Below, in pieces: positions 28,519 through 38,267 of a stretch of 64,000 bases of DNA. Under the pieces are notes generated by a model. It was not told the origin of the DNA and did not search any database. It saw only the letters and a list, made by a program, of their open reading frames with translations. This DNA comes from an uncultured Flavobacteriaceae bacterium (GTDB taxonomy: Bacteria > Bacteroidota > Bacteroidia > Flavobacteriales > Flavobacteriaceae). Where the stretch lies: contig CANKZG010000001.1 in the NCBI GenBank assembly GCA_947488435.1, positions 1,604,308 through 1,668,307 of the forward strand. Direction: 5' to 3'. A program made the position numbers and the translations under genes. Position 1 is the first letter of the stretch. Each line of letters begins with the position of its first letter.

Positions 28519-29763
28519 TAAAACCCAGCAGTAATAAATCGCAAATAAGGAAAGGAAAATGATGCCCAAATAGGTAAGCCATTGCAGTCTTGGTTTGGGA
28601 CGAGAATTTTCAGGGACATCGGTACTCATTACATTTTTGAGGTTCATATAGCCTACAACTGGTGCTAGAACAAAGGAAATAAAGGTAGCTAACGCCACTA
28701 ATTGACCCATGTTAGCACCAAAAGCGCTAATTACAATGAAGTTGATTATGGCTAAAACAATGACTCCAATGCTAAAATAAACTCTTTTGTTATGTTTGAG
28801 TTTTTTAGGAAAAAGCAAGTCCAGAATATCAATACTAACTCTTGCCACAGCGTCATGAGCAGTCATACAGGTACTAAACATAGTGGCAAATGCGGATACA
28901 GCAATAAAAATATAAGCCCAGGTGCCAATATTGGAAGTGAATAAACGCACCAGTTGATCAGCAAAAATAACAGCATTTCCACTAATTTCTGTTCCGGTTC
29001 CATAAAGTGTCATCCAACCGATAACTAAAAAGAAGACAGCAAATAAAGCCGTGAGTACGTAGCCTGTATTAAATTCTTGGAGGGCATCTTTTAGTGAGAG
29101 CTTGCGATTGGTGATTTTGTACTTTTCAATACTCCATAGACTTACCCAACTTGAGGCTTCCACCGCTGTAGGCATCCAACCTACCAATCCTATAAGAAAT
29201 AGAATTCCTACCTCATTAAAGATAGGTGGGGGCTGAAAGCCTTCCACAGGAGCTACTTTTCCATTGAAAACTACAAGGGCCGTTGTAACTAATAAGGCAA
29301 CGAACAAGATAGTGACGACAAACTTGAGTGATACTTCTAAAAATTTATAACGCCCAATGATTAATAAGGCGCTAATAAAGATAAAAAGACCAAGAGCAAC
29401 AATGCTAACAGATATGTTTGGGGTATTAAATAAATTTATGAATAAGCCGGCGGTAACAACGTATAGGGCGGCTAAAATTGTAAAAGTTGTAATTAGCGTA
29501 ATAAGTGCATATATCCATAGATAGCCTTTACCGCGATTTAAATAACCTTCGATGAGACTTTTTCCAGTAACATTAGTATAGCGAATCCCAAACTCAAAAA
29601 ACGGGTATTTTAAAACATTTGCTAAAATTATAGGGATAACCATAATCCATCCATATTGGGCACCTGCTTTTGTTGAAAGTACTAAATGAGAGGTCCCAAT
29701 AGCCATACTGGCAAATAACAATCCGGGTCCTAAATTTTTAATGACCGTTTTAATTTTAAGCAT
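28510..29763 (-). CDS. Nramp family divalent metal transporter
   Basis: A 417-residue membrane protein with about 11 helices. The N-terminal GPGLLFASMAIGTSHLVLS resembles the Nramp helix 1 region, but the strict DPGN motif of metal-binding Nramps reads GTSH here. Helix 6 lacks a clear MPH. It therefore belongs to the divergent Nramp-like group found in Bacteroidota, whose substrate is not settled. Metal transport is from the family name only. The gene is convergent with acs, with overlapping 3' ends. Confidence 0.8.
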   Translation of the reverse strand: MLKIKTVIKNLGPGLLFASMAIGTSHLVLSTKAGAQYGWIMVIPIILANVLKYPFFEFGIRYTNVTGKSLIEGYLNRGKGYLWIYALITLITTFTILAALYVVTAGLFINLFNTPNISVSIVALGLFIFISALLIIGRYKFLEVSLKFVVTILFVALLVTTALVVFNGKVAPVEGFQPPPIFNEVGILFLIGLVGWMPTAVEASSWVSLWSIEKYKITNRKLSLKDALQEFNTGYVLTALFAVFFLVIGWMTLYGTGTEISGNAVIFADQLVRLFTSNIGTWAYIFIAVSAFATMFSTCMTAHDAVARVSIDILDLLFPKKLKHNKRVYFSIGVIVLAIINFIVISAFGANMGQLVALATFISFVLAPVVGYMNLKNVMSTDVPENSRPKPRLQWLTYLGIIFLSLFAIYYCWVLLL

Positions 29764-29823
29764 TCGATGTATTTAGGTTGATATTCCTAAAAGTAAGTTT
29801 TTTTATCGAAATGGTTTCAACTG

Positions 29824-30459
29824 TTATTTAATCTCTATGGTATCCCCTAAAAATTTGGGCTGTGTATTTAAAAGCAGATCTATAAAAACCTTAACGCGAG
29901 CAAGATATTCTCGCGAGTGTACTTTAAACCCTTGTTTTCCGGTAACATCATCAGCATTAAAAGCAATAGCAGCAAGACCTTTTTTTTGTGCCAGATAAAT
30001 GGCTCTTTCGTTGTGAAATTTCTGAGAGATAACAGTAGCACTATCCAAACCAAAAACTACTTTAGCCCGCACCATAGAATCTAATGTTCTAAAACCAGCA
30101 AAGTCTAGGAAAATCTTTTCTTCAGGGATTCCACCAGCAATTAGATCTTTCTTAAATACATTTGGTTCGTTATAGTATTTGGTTCCGTTATCGCCACTAA
30201 CTAAAACAAACGCTATTTTACCGGCTGCGTAAAGCTGTATTGTTGCGTTAATGCGATAGGTATAAAAAGGATTAGCTTGCCCGTTAGCTAATTTTTGTGA
30301 AGTCCCTAAAACTATGCCTACTTTTTGTTTAGGGATTTTAGTAACGCTATTATATGTTTTTCCATTGGCGGCGTTGCTTATGGTGTAATTGCTTAAAACT
30401 ATGGCAATCAAAGGTATCACAAACACTAACAACAAAAAATAGAAAAATTTCTTTCGCAT
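29824..30459 (-). CDS. SanA/YdcF-like envelope protein
   Basis: A 211-residue protein with one N-terminal membrane anchor (about 5-25) and a DUF218/SanA domain: VGIVLGTSQKLANG (about 47-60), FVLVSGDNG (about 83), the segment FLDFAGFRTLDSMVRAK (about 115) and VISQKFHNERAIYLA (about 140). E. coli SanA affects envelope permeability at high temperature, and related ElyC acts in envelope carrier-lipid physiology. The precise reaction is unknown. It stands alone on the minus strand. Confidence 0.88.
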   Translation of the reverse strand: MRKKFFYFLLLVFVIPLIAIVLSNYTISNAANGKTYNSVTKIPKQKVGIVLGTSQKLANGQANPFYTYRINATIQLYAAGKIAFVLVSGDNGTKYYNEPNVFKKDLIAGGIPEEKIFLDFAGFRTLDSMVRAKVVFGLDSATVISQKFHNERAIYLAQKKGLAAIAFNADDVTGKQGFKVHSREYLARVKVFIDLLLNTQPKFLGDTIEIK

Positions 30460-30643
30460 GGGATAAACATAGAAATTTAAAAGTTACTCGGTGTTGGATT
30501 TTTGTTAAAAAGTGAAGATTTTGAAAGAAAAACACAAAATTGTATAAATGATAGTTGTTTCTATCTGAACTATAAAAATGGAAGAAATTAATTCACTGGA
30601 ATACGCTGAAGATTGAAAGGGAGTTTTGGTACTATTTAAGTAT

Positions 30644-30678
30644 TAAAAATGAAAAAGGACAGATTGTTATCTGTCCTT
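30644..30678 (-). terminator. Rho-independent terminator after MORN-repeat gene
   Basis: A perfect 9-bp stem AAGGACAGA/TCTGTCCTT with a 6-nt loop (30655-30678) is followed on the minus strand by a T-rich run (30644-30654). It lies 37 bp after the MORN gene stop. Confidence 0.82.
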
Positions 30679-30714
30679 CCGAATAGCTAATTCAAACGTT
30701 ATAAATATATCTTA

Positions 30715-31185
30715 TTAACGTTTCTTTTTATCTCCCAAAAATTCATTGGCTTCCCAAACTCCTTTTTGAACGATGTCTCCTTCGGAACTAAAAACCGTTC
30801 CTTTACCATTTTTTTTGTCGTTTTTCCACTTGCCACCATATTTGGTGCCATCTAAACTATACATTGTTCCTTTGCCATGACGTGCATTATTTTTAAATGC
30901 CCCTTCATAACGTTGTCCATCAGGCCAGGTATATGTTCCTTTTCCAGAAATACCGTTATAAGAAAGAGCTCCCGAATAGGTGCTTCCATCAAACCATTTA
31001 ATATTTCCTTGGACCAAAGCACCGTTAAGAACTTCTACATCAAATGTAGTACCTTGATCTATATATTTATGCCATCCATTAGGTAACTGACGAGCTGTAC
31101 CTGTTGGTACAGGGTTTATAGTTTGCGCCTGACTTACGAATAAACCCGTAAATAATAGCGCTATGGTGATAATAGTTGTTTTCAT
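30715..31185 (-). CDS. Exported MORN-repeat protein
   Basis: A 156-residue protein with a signal peptide (IALLFTGLFVSQAQ) and four to five MORN repeats of the YxGxxKxxxxHGKGTxxxxDG type between about 60 and 145. The repeats are regular, for example GKGTYTWPDGQRYEGAFKN. I chose the ATG at 31185, three codons into the frame, because it directly starts the signal peptide. Secreted MORN proteins are common in Bacteroidota but their role is not known. Confidence 0.85.
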   Translation of the reverse strand: MKTTIITIALLFTGLFVSQAQTINPVPTGTARQLPNGWHKYIDQGTTFDVEVLNGALVQGNIKWFDGSTYSGALSYNGISGKGTYTWPDGQRYEGAFKNNARHGKGTMYSLDGTKYGGKWKNDKKNGKGTVFSSEGDIVQKGVWEANEFLGDKKKR

Positions 31186-31378
31186 GTCGTCCAAATTTTA
31201 ATCATAAGTCGTTTAGTACAAGGAAAAGCTTACAAGAAATTATGAAGTTTTTATAATCGCTTAGGTCGGAATTGGGGAAACCCTTTATGAAAAGCGTAAA
31301 ACTTCCCTTATTTAATTCCATATCACTATAATAATATGGATGAATATTTTACTTTAGCCGGTATTAAATGGAGATAAC

Positions 31379-32005
31379 ATGGAATTAGCTTTATATGCCT
31401 TTTCTGGTTTCGCGGCTTCCGCTTTAGGAGCTTTGCCCCCTGGAGCTGTTAACTTATCCGTAGTTTATACTACCTTAAATAAAGGAGCTAGAAAGGCTCT
31501 TCCTATTATTTTGGCGGCTGCGATTGGCGAAATCTTATTATCTTTTTTTGCATTGCATTGTACGATGTTTGTTGAGGATTATATCCAGAACAATATTTTT
31601 ATTCAGTATGTAATAGCGATACTTTTAATTTTTGTGGGAGTCCTGATGTTATGGAAAAAGAAACCAAAACAAGAAGTAGAAAAGAAGAAAAAAAATAATG
31701 CCTTTATTAAAGGGTTGTTGTTGTCTGTAATAAACCCTCCTGTTTTAGTCTTTTGGCTTTTAGCATTTGCGTATTTGGCGTCAAATACTTCAGTCATGGT
31801 TCGTATAGGACTTCTTCAATTAACCTTAATATTTTTTGCAGGCGTATTCCTTGGAAAGATATTTACCCTTTGGGCCTATCTACAACTAAGCAAAAAAATA
31901 GAGAAAAAAGCGAAACACCTTACTAAAATTATTAATAAGGTTATTGGAGCAATTGTACTGGTATTAGGAAGTATTCAGCTAATACGTTTGATATTGGGAG
32001 CTTAG
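31379..32005 (+). CDS. LysE family transporter
   Basis: A 208-residue inner-membrane protein with six predicted helices and the LysE/RhtB signature near the start (GALPPGAVNLSVVYTTLNKG, about 18-37) plus INPPVLVFWLLAF (about 118). The lysine-rich loop KKKPKQEVEKKKKNN (about 93-107) between helices 3 and 4 is probably cytoplasmic. Such proteins export amino acids, but the substrate cannot be told. The MBL hydrolase gene follows 11 bp later. Confidence 0.88.
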   Translation: MELALYAFSGFAASALGALPPGAVNLSVVYTTLNKGARKALPIILAAAIGEILLSFFALHCTMFVEDYIQNNIFIQYVIAILLIFVGVLMLWKKKPKQEVEKKKKNNAFIKGLLLSVINPPVLVFWLLAFAYLASNTSVMVRIGLLQLTLIFFAGVFLGKIFTLWAYLQLSKKIEKKAKHLTKIINKVIGAIVLVLGSIQLIRLILGA

Positions 32006-32016
32006 CAAAAATAATA

Positions 32017-32862
32017 ATGCATATGAGGGATAGATTAATTTACAGTATTGGAGTTTTGCTGTTGATGATCTGTACATCGTGGATACCGTCTATGCAGGAA
32101 ATACAAAATCTGGATAAACCAATAGTCGTTAAAACAGCATTGGAGCCCTTAGTCGAAATAACATATATCGCTCATGCAAGTTTTAAAGTTTCGTATAAAG
32201 GGAAAACAATTTTAATAGATCCCTATGCGGATAAGATATGGTTGGGGTATAATTTTCCAAAAGAAATACAGGCAGATGCTATTTTTAGTACACATCCTCA
32301 TTACGACCACGACGGAGGGCTATTTTTGGGGAAAACGCCATCTTGGAAAGATAAAATCCCATTTTATACCGATCCCGGTAGTTACCAAATAGGTGAAATT
32401 ACTATTAAAGGTATTCAAGGAAAGCACTGTGATCCCTATGGAAAAGAATTTGGGCAAAAAAATACAATTTGGGTAATCACTATGGGATCATTTACCATTG
32501 TACATCTGGGAGATAATGGTCCTTTAACAAATGAAAATTACAAAGCTTTAAAAGAGGGAATTGCAAATATAGATGTGCTTATGGTTCCTATCGATAGTCA
32601 ATACCATATTTTAAAAGCTAAAGAACTCCAAGAAGTTTTAAAGAATTTAAACCCTACAGTGGCGATACCAATGCACTATCGTATTCCTGAATTGGAAGGT
32701 GCCTCAGATAAACCTAAAGATTTGGGAGATATAACTCCTTATTTGAAAGGAAAGACCAATGTAGATGTGTTGGATAGTAACACCGTAAGTTTCTTGCCTG
32801 AAATGGCGCAGAGTACCCTTAGATATATGGTGTTAAAACATGCTGCTGAGGTAACAAAGTAG
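32017..32862 (+). CDS. Exported metallo-beta-lactamase-fold hydrolase
   Basis: A 281-residue MBL-fold protein with an N-terminal signal or anchor (about 6-25). The zinc-binding signature is STHPHYDHDGG (about 91-101), a variant of HxHxDH, with a later H in GIQGKHCDPYG and HLGDNGP (about 164). The architecture is closest to the UPF0173/YtnP-like small hydrolases. It probably acts in the periplasm on an unknown substrate. It is probably cotranscribed with the LysE-type exporter. Confidence 0.87.
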   Translation: MHMRDRLIYSIGVLLLMICTSWIPSMQEIQNLDKPIVVKTALEPLVEITYIAHASFKVSYKGKTILIDPYADKIWLGYNFPKEIQADAIFSTHPHYDHDGGLFLGKTPSWKDKIPFYTDPGSYQIGEITIKGIQGKHCDPYGKEFGQKNTIWVITMGSFTIVHLGDNGPLTNENYKALKEGIANIDVLMVPIDSQYHILKAKELQEVLKNLNPTVAIPMHYRIPELEGASDKPKDLGDITPYLKGKTNVDVLDSNTVSFLPEMAQSTLRYMVLKHAAEVTK

Positions 32863-33234
32863 TTATTTTAACTCGAGTTTTGGGTTTGGATAATTATCCG
32901 ATTGATCTTCTGAAGTGTCATCTAGGCAGGTAAAATCTTTTTCCACTAAAAGCATAAGTTTTTTATCATTTGGTAACAACATAGCATGGCTAAAGCCAAC
33001 GGTTTGATTAGTGTCCCAGTCAAGACTCAATTGCTTAGCGAGTGATAAAGTAATCACATCATCCTCAAATGTTGCAGTTAGGGGTTGGGGTTGTTCCTGG
33101 ACAATCAAATTATAGGTTAACGATTGCTTTGGAAATGCTACAAAATCAGAAACATATCCGATTTGACATACTGCGGCCACTTCAGATCTTGTGAGTCGAT
33201 AACGAATGGAATTTCCTTTAATTCTAATTTTCAT
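32863..33234 (-). CDS. Small conserved protein, DUF7009-like
   Basis: A 123-residue cytoplasmic protein starting KIRIKGNSIRYRLTRSEV, a start I recall from a conserved flavobacterial family (DUF7009 from memory). It is mostly beta-strand in appearance and has a cysteine near the C-terminus. It ends 1 bp from the stop of the MBL gene on the other strand. It is downstream of the DUF2809 gene with a 3-bp gap, so the two are an operon. Function unknown. Confidence 0.7.
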   Translation of the reverse strand: MKIRIKGNSIRYRLTRSEVAAVCQIGYVSDFVAFPKQSLTYNLIVQEQPQPLTATFEDDVITLSLAKQLSLDWDTNQTVGFSHAMLLPNDKKLMLLVEKDFTCLDDTSEDQSDNYPNPKLELK

Positions 33235-33237
33235 AGT

Positions 33238-33621
33238 TCAATTTCTTTTATAAAACCAAAGTTCCATAATAAACCCCAAAAATACACCAAGAAGATAACT
33301 GATCAAATCACTCTTCAAAAAACCACTTCCTAAAACCAGTTTTCCCAGGGTAGTTGCCCTAAGGTTTATGATCCACTGCGCCTGGTACAGTTGTAAAAAC
33401 TCTATGGAAAAACAAATTAAAATACTAAGTGCTGCAATACCTAGTAATCGTTTCTTTGGAAATAAGAAACCCATTATAAAATAAATCATTAACGCATAAA
33501 AAAAGTCACCTAAGTAGGGGTAAATAAACTGGGGTACAATTGCAGTTCTTGAGCTTAGCCCCAGTATAATTGTAAATAAAATAATTAAAAAGTATCGGGT
33601 CCTATTCCTTCTAATCGACAT
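33238..33621 (-). CDS. DUF2809 family membrane protein
   Basis: A 127-residue protein with four membrane helices. The DUF2809 pattern is visible: RTRYFL start, LGDFFYALMIYFIMGFL, SIEFLQLYQAQWI and the C-terminal KSDLISYLLGVFLG. No function is known. It is the first gene of a two-gene operon with the small protein downstream, and diverges from the alpha/beta hydrolase gene at 33750. Confidence 0.85.
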   Translation of the reverse strand: MSIRRNRTRYFLIILFTIILGLSSRTAIVPQFIYPYLGDFFYALMIYFIMGFLFPKKRLLGIAALSILICFSIEFLQLYQAQWIINLRATTLGKLVLGSGFLKSDLISYLLGVFLGFIMELWFYKRN

Positions 33622-33749
33622 TCTTCAGATAACATTTGAATCAAAGTAAGAAGAATTTTAATCAGAAAACAAAGAAATTTTTAAAAGAGGTGTGTATTGT
33701 AAAGTGTTTTTAATTATGTTTAAATAATATCCCTAATATTGTTTTCATA

Positions 33750-34772
33750 ATGAAATTATTTCTAAAATTAGGAAAGGCACTTTCCGTTCTTGTTGTTATT
33801 TTGGTTGTCGCATACTTTCTTGGTCCAAAAGTCGAAAAACCGGATTTGACTAAGGTCCTTCCAGAGGTAAGTTCTAATCTCATAGAATTGAATGAATGGA
33901 TTGAAAGCAAGGAATCACGCACAAAAGGATTGAAACCAGATAATGAGGCAAGGATTGTTTGGTTTGATAGTGTTCCAGCAAAGACCCCGTATAGCATTGT
34001 TTATTTACATGGGTGGTCTGCAAGCCGTAAAGAAGGAGATCCGATCCATAGGGAAATAGCTAAACGTTTTGGATGTAATTTGTACCTGCCTCGATTGGCT
34101 GGACATGGAATTGCAGGAGAAGATTTGATGCTAGAGTTAACGGCATCGGATATTTTAGTGTCGGCAAAGGAGGCGATTGCTGTAGCCAAGCAACTGGGAG
34201 ATAAAGTCATCATAATGGCAACTTCAACAGGAGGAACATTGGCTTTGCATCTTGCAGGAGGTGATCGGGATATTGCAGCTTTGGTGCTATACTCCCCAAA
34301 TATTGAAATCTATGATAAGAATGCAAAATTATTGGCAGGACCATGGGGTTTACAATTGGCAAAAATGGTAAAAAAAGGAAACTTTCATGAGTTTCAAGCC
34401 AACCAGGAAAAGCAAAAGTATTGGACTACCAAGTATAGAGTTGAAGCCTTAACCCACCTTCAAGCTTTGGTTGATTACACCATGAAAAAGGAAGTCTTTA
34501 ATGAAGTTATACAACCTACCTTTGTAGGTTATTTTTATAAAAATGACTCCATACAGGATAAAGTTATTTCTGTGCCTGCTGTTTTGGAGATGTATAATGC
34601 TTTAGGGACAGCTCCTGCTTTAAAACGTAAAGTGGCCTTTTCGGAAGTTAATGATCATGTGTTAGCCTGTTCAATTACATCCAAAGATTTAGCCAGTGTC
34701 CGTAACGAAACAACTGCTTTTTTTGAAGAAGTTTTAAAACTGAGGCCTACTGAAAACGACGAAAAATTTTAA
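33750..34772 (+). CDS. Alpha/beta hydrolase, membrane-anchored
   Basis: A 340-residue hydrolase. An N-terminal hydrophobic anchor (about 7-25) precedes the core. YLHGWSASR (about 91-99) is the oxyanion region and MATSTGGTLAL (about 155-165) carries the nucleophile Ser in a TxSxGG variant of GxSxG. A late Asp and VNDHVLA (about 303) complete a plausible triad. It resembles serine aminopeptidase S33/monoglyceride lipase-like proteins. Substrate unknown. Its stop overlaps the stop of the LytTR regulator on the other strand by 4 nt. Confidence 0.85.
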   Translation: MKLFLKLGKALSVLVVILVVAYFLGPKVEKPDLTKVLPEVSSNLIELNEWIESKESRTKGLKPDNEARIVWFDSVPAKTPYSIVYLHGWSASRKEGDPIHREIAKRFGCNLYLPRLAGHGIAGEDLMLELTASDILVSAKEAIAVAKQLGDKVIIMATSTGGTLALHLAGGDRDIAALVLYSPNIEIYDKNAKLLAGPWGLQLAKMVKKGNFHEFQANQEKQKYWTTKYRVEALTHLQALVDYTMKKEVFNEVIQPTFVGYFYKNDSIQDKVISVPAVLEMYNALGTAPALKRKVAFSEVNDHVLACSITSKDLASVRNETTAFFEEVLKLRPTENDEKF

Positions 34773-35530
34773 ATGGTACGGAACAACTGAAATACCTGAT
34801 CTTTGTGAGATTTGCTAACGGGTAATTTTTGCCCCTGTATAAACAGGGTATTCCCTTCAAAACCACTTACCAATTGTATGTTGACTACAAATGTTCTATG
34901 AATCCGTGTAAATAAATGTTTTGGAAGCTGTGCCTCAATTTTTTTTAGCACTACAGAATACATAAACTTTTTAGACTTAGTATGAATGGAAGTATAATTA
35001 TTTTCTGCCTTAAGAAAAAGAATATCTTCTAAGGGAACACGCTCAAAATGGTGATTTTTTTTTAGAAATAAGCTATCCTTTATATGCAAAACCTGATTCT
35101 CACTAGCGGGGAACGTACTGGTTTTTAACAGATGTTGTTCGGATTTTTTTTCAGCAAAATTTAATAGCGCCAGCTCAATAGCTACCATAAGCTGACGATC
35201 ATTAAATGGCTTTAAAATATAGGCGTGAGGTTTTACACTTTTGGCACGTTCAATAAAATAGCTGTCGGCATGGGAGGTTAAAAAAATAAAAGGAATTTTA
35301 AAATCTTTATTGATGATTCTGGCCAATTCAATACCGTCTCGACTTCCTTTTAAAATAATATCTAAGAGTATAAGATCAACAGTGTTGTTAGCAAGAAACT
35401 GTAAAGCTTCACCTGCAGTTGCAGCAATACCAACAACGGCATAATTTTTATCTATCAGGCGACTCGAAATGTCTTGTGCTACTAAAATATCGTCTTCTAC
35501 AACGAGAAGTTTTACTTTTTCATTTGACAT
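34769..35530 (-). CDS. LytTR-family response regulator (second pair)
   Basis: A 253-residue regulator. Receiver domain (about 6-125) has VVEDD and the phosphoacceptor in LILLDIILKGSRDG (about 54-67), a pattern of the AlgR/LytR group with RDG instead of the usual MP. The LytTR domain (about 150-253) contains AENNYTSIHT and RIHRTFVVNI. It lies 23 bp after the TPR histidine kinase gene in the same operon. Confidence 0.93.
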   Translation of the reverse strand: MSNEKVKLLVVEDDILVAQDISSRLIDKNYAVVGIAATAGEALQFLANNTVDLILLDIILKGSRDGIELARIINKDFKIPFIFLTSHADSYFIERAKSVKPHAYILKPFNDRQLMVAIELALLNFAEKKSEQHLLKTSTFPASENQVLHIKDSLFLKKNHHFERVPLEDILFLKAENNYTSIHTKSKKFMYSVVLKKIEAQLPKHLFTRIHRTFVVNIQLVSGFEGNTLFIQGQKLPVSKSHKDQVFQLFRTI

Positions 35531-35553
35531 ATTGTATTGAAATTACCACTTAG

Positions 35554-37350
35554 TCATGTTGTTTTAATACTCATTTTCCAGTGCGTTCCATTATTTGTTG
35601 ACTTTTCTATAACGCCATTTAATTGTGTAACTAAAGAATGAATTAGTTTAATGCCAAAGGAATTTTCTTTTTTAGAATTTTCCAGGCTAAAGCCTGTGCC
35701 ATTGTCAATCACTTCAACTTCTAAGTCACTGTCTTTTTCTTTGATTTGAATGTTTAAAATGGGATTTGAGATGTCTTCATAGGCATATTTTAGCGCATTG
35801 ATAACCATTTCGTTTACAATTAATGCTAAAGGGATCGCCTGATCGATACCTATACTTATCGCAGTGATTTTAAAATCAGGTTTAAATTTTGCATCATATG
35901 CATGAAAAAGACCAAGTACGAGTTCTTCCATATATTCTTTTAATTGAATACGAGTTTCTATACCATCTTGATAGAGTTTACGATGCACAAGAGATAAAGC
36001 TTCAACCCTGTTTTTGCCTGCAATTATTGCCTCTTGTGCTTGATGTCCCGAAAGTTCTCGACTTTGAAGATTAAGCAGACTAGAAATCATTTGCAAGTTA
36101 TTTTTTACACGATGATTGAGTTCTTTTAAAAGAATTACCTTCTCCTGCTCCCGATTGCTTATGATAGCTTTTTGTTGCGATAAACTTTTATTGATCTTTT
36201 GTATTTTACGATTCCCTCGGTATAAGAGGTATACAAATAAGAGTATAACAAGGGTGCAAATGCCTAATATAAGCATCCACTTTTTTTGATTCGTGGTAAT
36301 CGCCTGTAGTACATCAATTTCGGATTCTCGTTTATCAATTTCGTAACCTGCTGTTAGTTGCTCTATTTTTTGAATGTTTTGTTTATTAATCAAACTATCT
36401 TGATATACTTGATATTGTTTCTGATGAAAGAGGGCTTTATCGTATTTTTCTTGGAATGCATAAAATTCAGATAACATTAAGTTAAAATCCCGAATAGGTT
36501 CTTTTATGTTTATCTTTTGAGCAAGATCTAAGGCTTCAAGATATTTTTCTTCTGCGCTACTAAAAGCCCCTTCTTTTTTATAAACAGTTCCTAATTCTGC
36601 TGAATAAATCGCAACGGAGTAGGTATCTTCCAATGAATTTAATATGTCGATTGCTTTATTGAGATAATTCTTGGCTACGGCCAGTTTGTTTTGAGCAGAA
36701 AATACCATCCCAAGATTTCCCAAGGTGTAACTTTCAATAAATTCATTTTTTATTTTTTTATTTAGCGCTAAGGTTTTTTCAAAAGATAGGGTTGCGCTAT
36801 CCAAATAACCCGCTAATCGATAGGCCTCACCTAGATTATGGACGGTACTAACAAGATTTATGGGTTCTTCCGAATTGCGGTAAATACGTTCTGCTTTTTT
36901 TAAAAAAGAAATTGCCGTGTCAAATGCATTATTGCCTAAGTGATTACTGGCAAGTTGAGCGTAAGATGCTGCCTGACGCTCCTCCAAACCTAAAGTTTCA
37001 TAGATACGTAATCCTTTTAATGTTGCTTCTAAGGATTGTGTGTTATTTCCTAACCTGTATTCTAAACCACTAATTTCTTCTAGAGCCTCCGCCTGTAATA
37101 ACGGATCATCTATTTGAATGGCTAATTCTAGTGATCTCTTTGCTGAAAATAGGGCAGTATCTATAGAAGGATGATAAATGGCCAACAAACGCAAGGTTGC
37201 TGCTTTTGATCGTATTGATAAATCGTTTTCTGATAATAGGTGTATTAGGCTATCTGATTTTTTTCTGTCTTGTGTAAAACCTTTGGCAAACATCAAAGTA
37301 GTAAGAAGTATCAGAGCGCTATTACGTATAAATGTTCCTGTTTTTTTCAT
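35554..37350 (-). CDS. TPR sensor histidine kinase, HisKA_2 type
   Basis: A 598-residue kinase with a signal peptide (about 8-26), TPR repeats over about 35-330, a single membrane helix (about 356-378), a HisKA_2 domain (ELNHRVKNNLQMISSLLNLQ, about 408-427, with phospho-acceptor His) and an HATPase domain (NEMVINALKYAYED and VIDNGTGFSLEN). The TPR region is predicted periplasmic, as it follows a signal sequence. The gene before it is the unrecognised protein (3-bp gap) and the gene after is the LytTR regulator. The signal sensed is unknown. Confidence 0.93.
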   Translation of the reverse strand: MKKTGTFIRNSALILLTTLMFAKGFTQDRKKSDSLIHLLSENDLSIRSKAATLRLLAIYHPSIDTALFSAKRSLELAIQIDDPLLQAEALEEISGLEYRLGNNTQSLEATLKGLRIYETLGLEERQAASYAQLASNHLGNNAFDTAISFLKKAERIYRNSEEPINLVSTVHNLGEAYRLAGYLDSATLSFEKTLALNKKIKNEFIESYTLGNLGMVFSAQNKLAVAKNYLNKAIDILNSLEDTYSVAIYSAELGTVYKKEGAFSSAEEKYLEALDLAQKINIKEPIRDFNLMLSEFYAFQEKYDKALFHQKQYQVYQDSLINKQNIQKIEQLTAGYEIDKRESEIDVLQAITTNQKKWMLILGICTLVILLFVYLLYRGNRKIQKINKSLSQQKAIISNREQEKVILLKELNHRVKNNLQMISSLLNLQSRELSGHQAQEAIIAGKNRVEALSLVHRKLYQDGIETRIQLKEYMEELVLGLFHAYDAKFKPDFKITAISIGIDQAIPLALIVNEMVINALKYAYEDISNPILNIQIKEKDSDLEVEVIDNGTGFSLENSKKENSFGIKLIHSLVTQLNGVIEKSTNNGTHWKMSIKTT

Positions 37351-37353
37351 TAC

Positions 37354-37908
37354 TTATTTGGGAGGATTAGATCGTATTCTTAACAACGGATCTAATATAA
37401 GATAATAAGCGCGTCTATAACCATTCTGGTCAGAAGTCGAGATAGAAAATATAAGGCTATAAGAAATGTACGCATCTGATAAGCCTGGCATCGTGTTAAC
37501 CTCACAGATATTTTTAGAATTCGGCGCTATAAACAATGTTCCATCAGGTGCGCTTATAAGGTTTTTGTTCTTAAAATCTACAATTTCACTCCAATGATCC
37601 TTTGGTATCTCTGGTAGGTTATTTAGTTTTTTACCAACCTCATTGGCTTTGCAACATATGATTTTAGGATTTACTTTCAAATAATCTTCATCATCATCTT
37701 CAATTAATGCAATGGTGATTTTGGTACTAGCGGTTATCTCAGGAAGTTTTGATTTGGTTAACGTAATAAAATCAATTACAGGAATTGGCTGATAAGGAGT
37801 TCCCAAGCCTAAATAACTTTCATTTAAGGCAATTTCTAAATCTTTAAGAGCTAATGGAATGTAATAGTCGATAGTTTCGGTAATAGTAAGGCCAATTTTT
37901 ATTCTCAT
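37354..37908 (-). CDS. Unrecognised protein in a two-component operon
   Basis: A 184-residue protein that I do not recognise. The start at 37908 (MRIKIGL) is preferred over 37962, because the longer form adds only a low-complexity stretch. It is probably cytoplasmic, with no signal or membrane helix, and has an acidic patch ALIEDDDEDY (about 85). A C-terminal segment YRRAYYLILDPLLRIRS is hydrophobic and basic. It is the first gene of the operon with the TPR kinase and LytTR regulator, 3 bp from the kinase start, so it may be a partner of that system. Confidence 0.6.
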   Translation of the reverse strand: MRIKIGLTITETIDYYIPLALKDLEIALNESYLGLGTPYQPIPVIDFITLTKSKLPEITASTKITIALIEDDDEDYLKVNPKIICCKANEVGKKLNNLPEIPKDHWSEIVDFKNKNLISAPDGTLFIAPNSKNICEVNTMPGLSDAYISYSLIFSISTSDQNGYRRAYYLILDPLLRIRSNPPK

Positions 37909-38267
37909 TTGTAATGGTTTTAAGTGTTTGATTTTAAAATAGAACGAATTCGATATCTTCAAAAATAACAGAATTTACTTACATATAGTCATTATTATAT
38001 AATTATAATAACAAAGTTTTTCCTACGTAATTATATGTATTAACTCGCAAATAATAATTGCTTACTAACTAATATATATCGTTCACTCATCTATTTTTAT
38101 TCAAGATGATTAAGGCCATAGTTTAGTGCTATCAACCATTCAACAAATGTCTTTAGTATAAAATGTTATCACAAAACAGTGGTTGTAAAGTGCTAAAATT
38201 ATATCAGAATCAGGGGAATCCGAAAACCTAACATTAAAAGAGTAGGAAAAATTAAAATTTTAAAACT
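37909..38267. promoter_or_regulatory. 359-bp AT-rich divergent intergenic region
   Basis: This gap separates two divergent transcripts: the unknown gene/kinase/regulator operon on the minus strand and three unrecognised genes on the plus strand. It is AT-rich with several near-palindromic AT tracts (for example around 37985-38035) but no TAnnTTTG box that I could settle on. It is long for this genome and is the natural place for a LytTR binding site. Confidence 0.4.
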
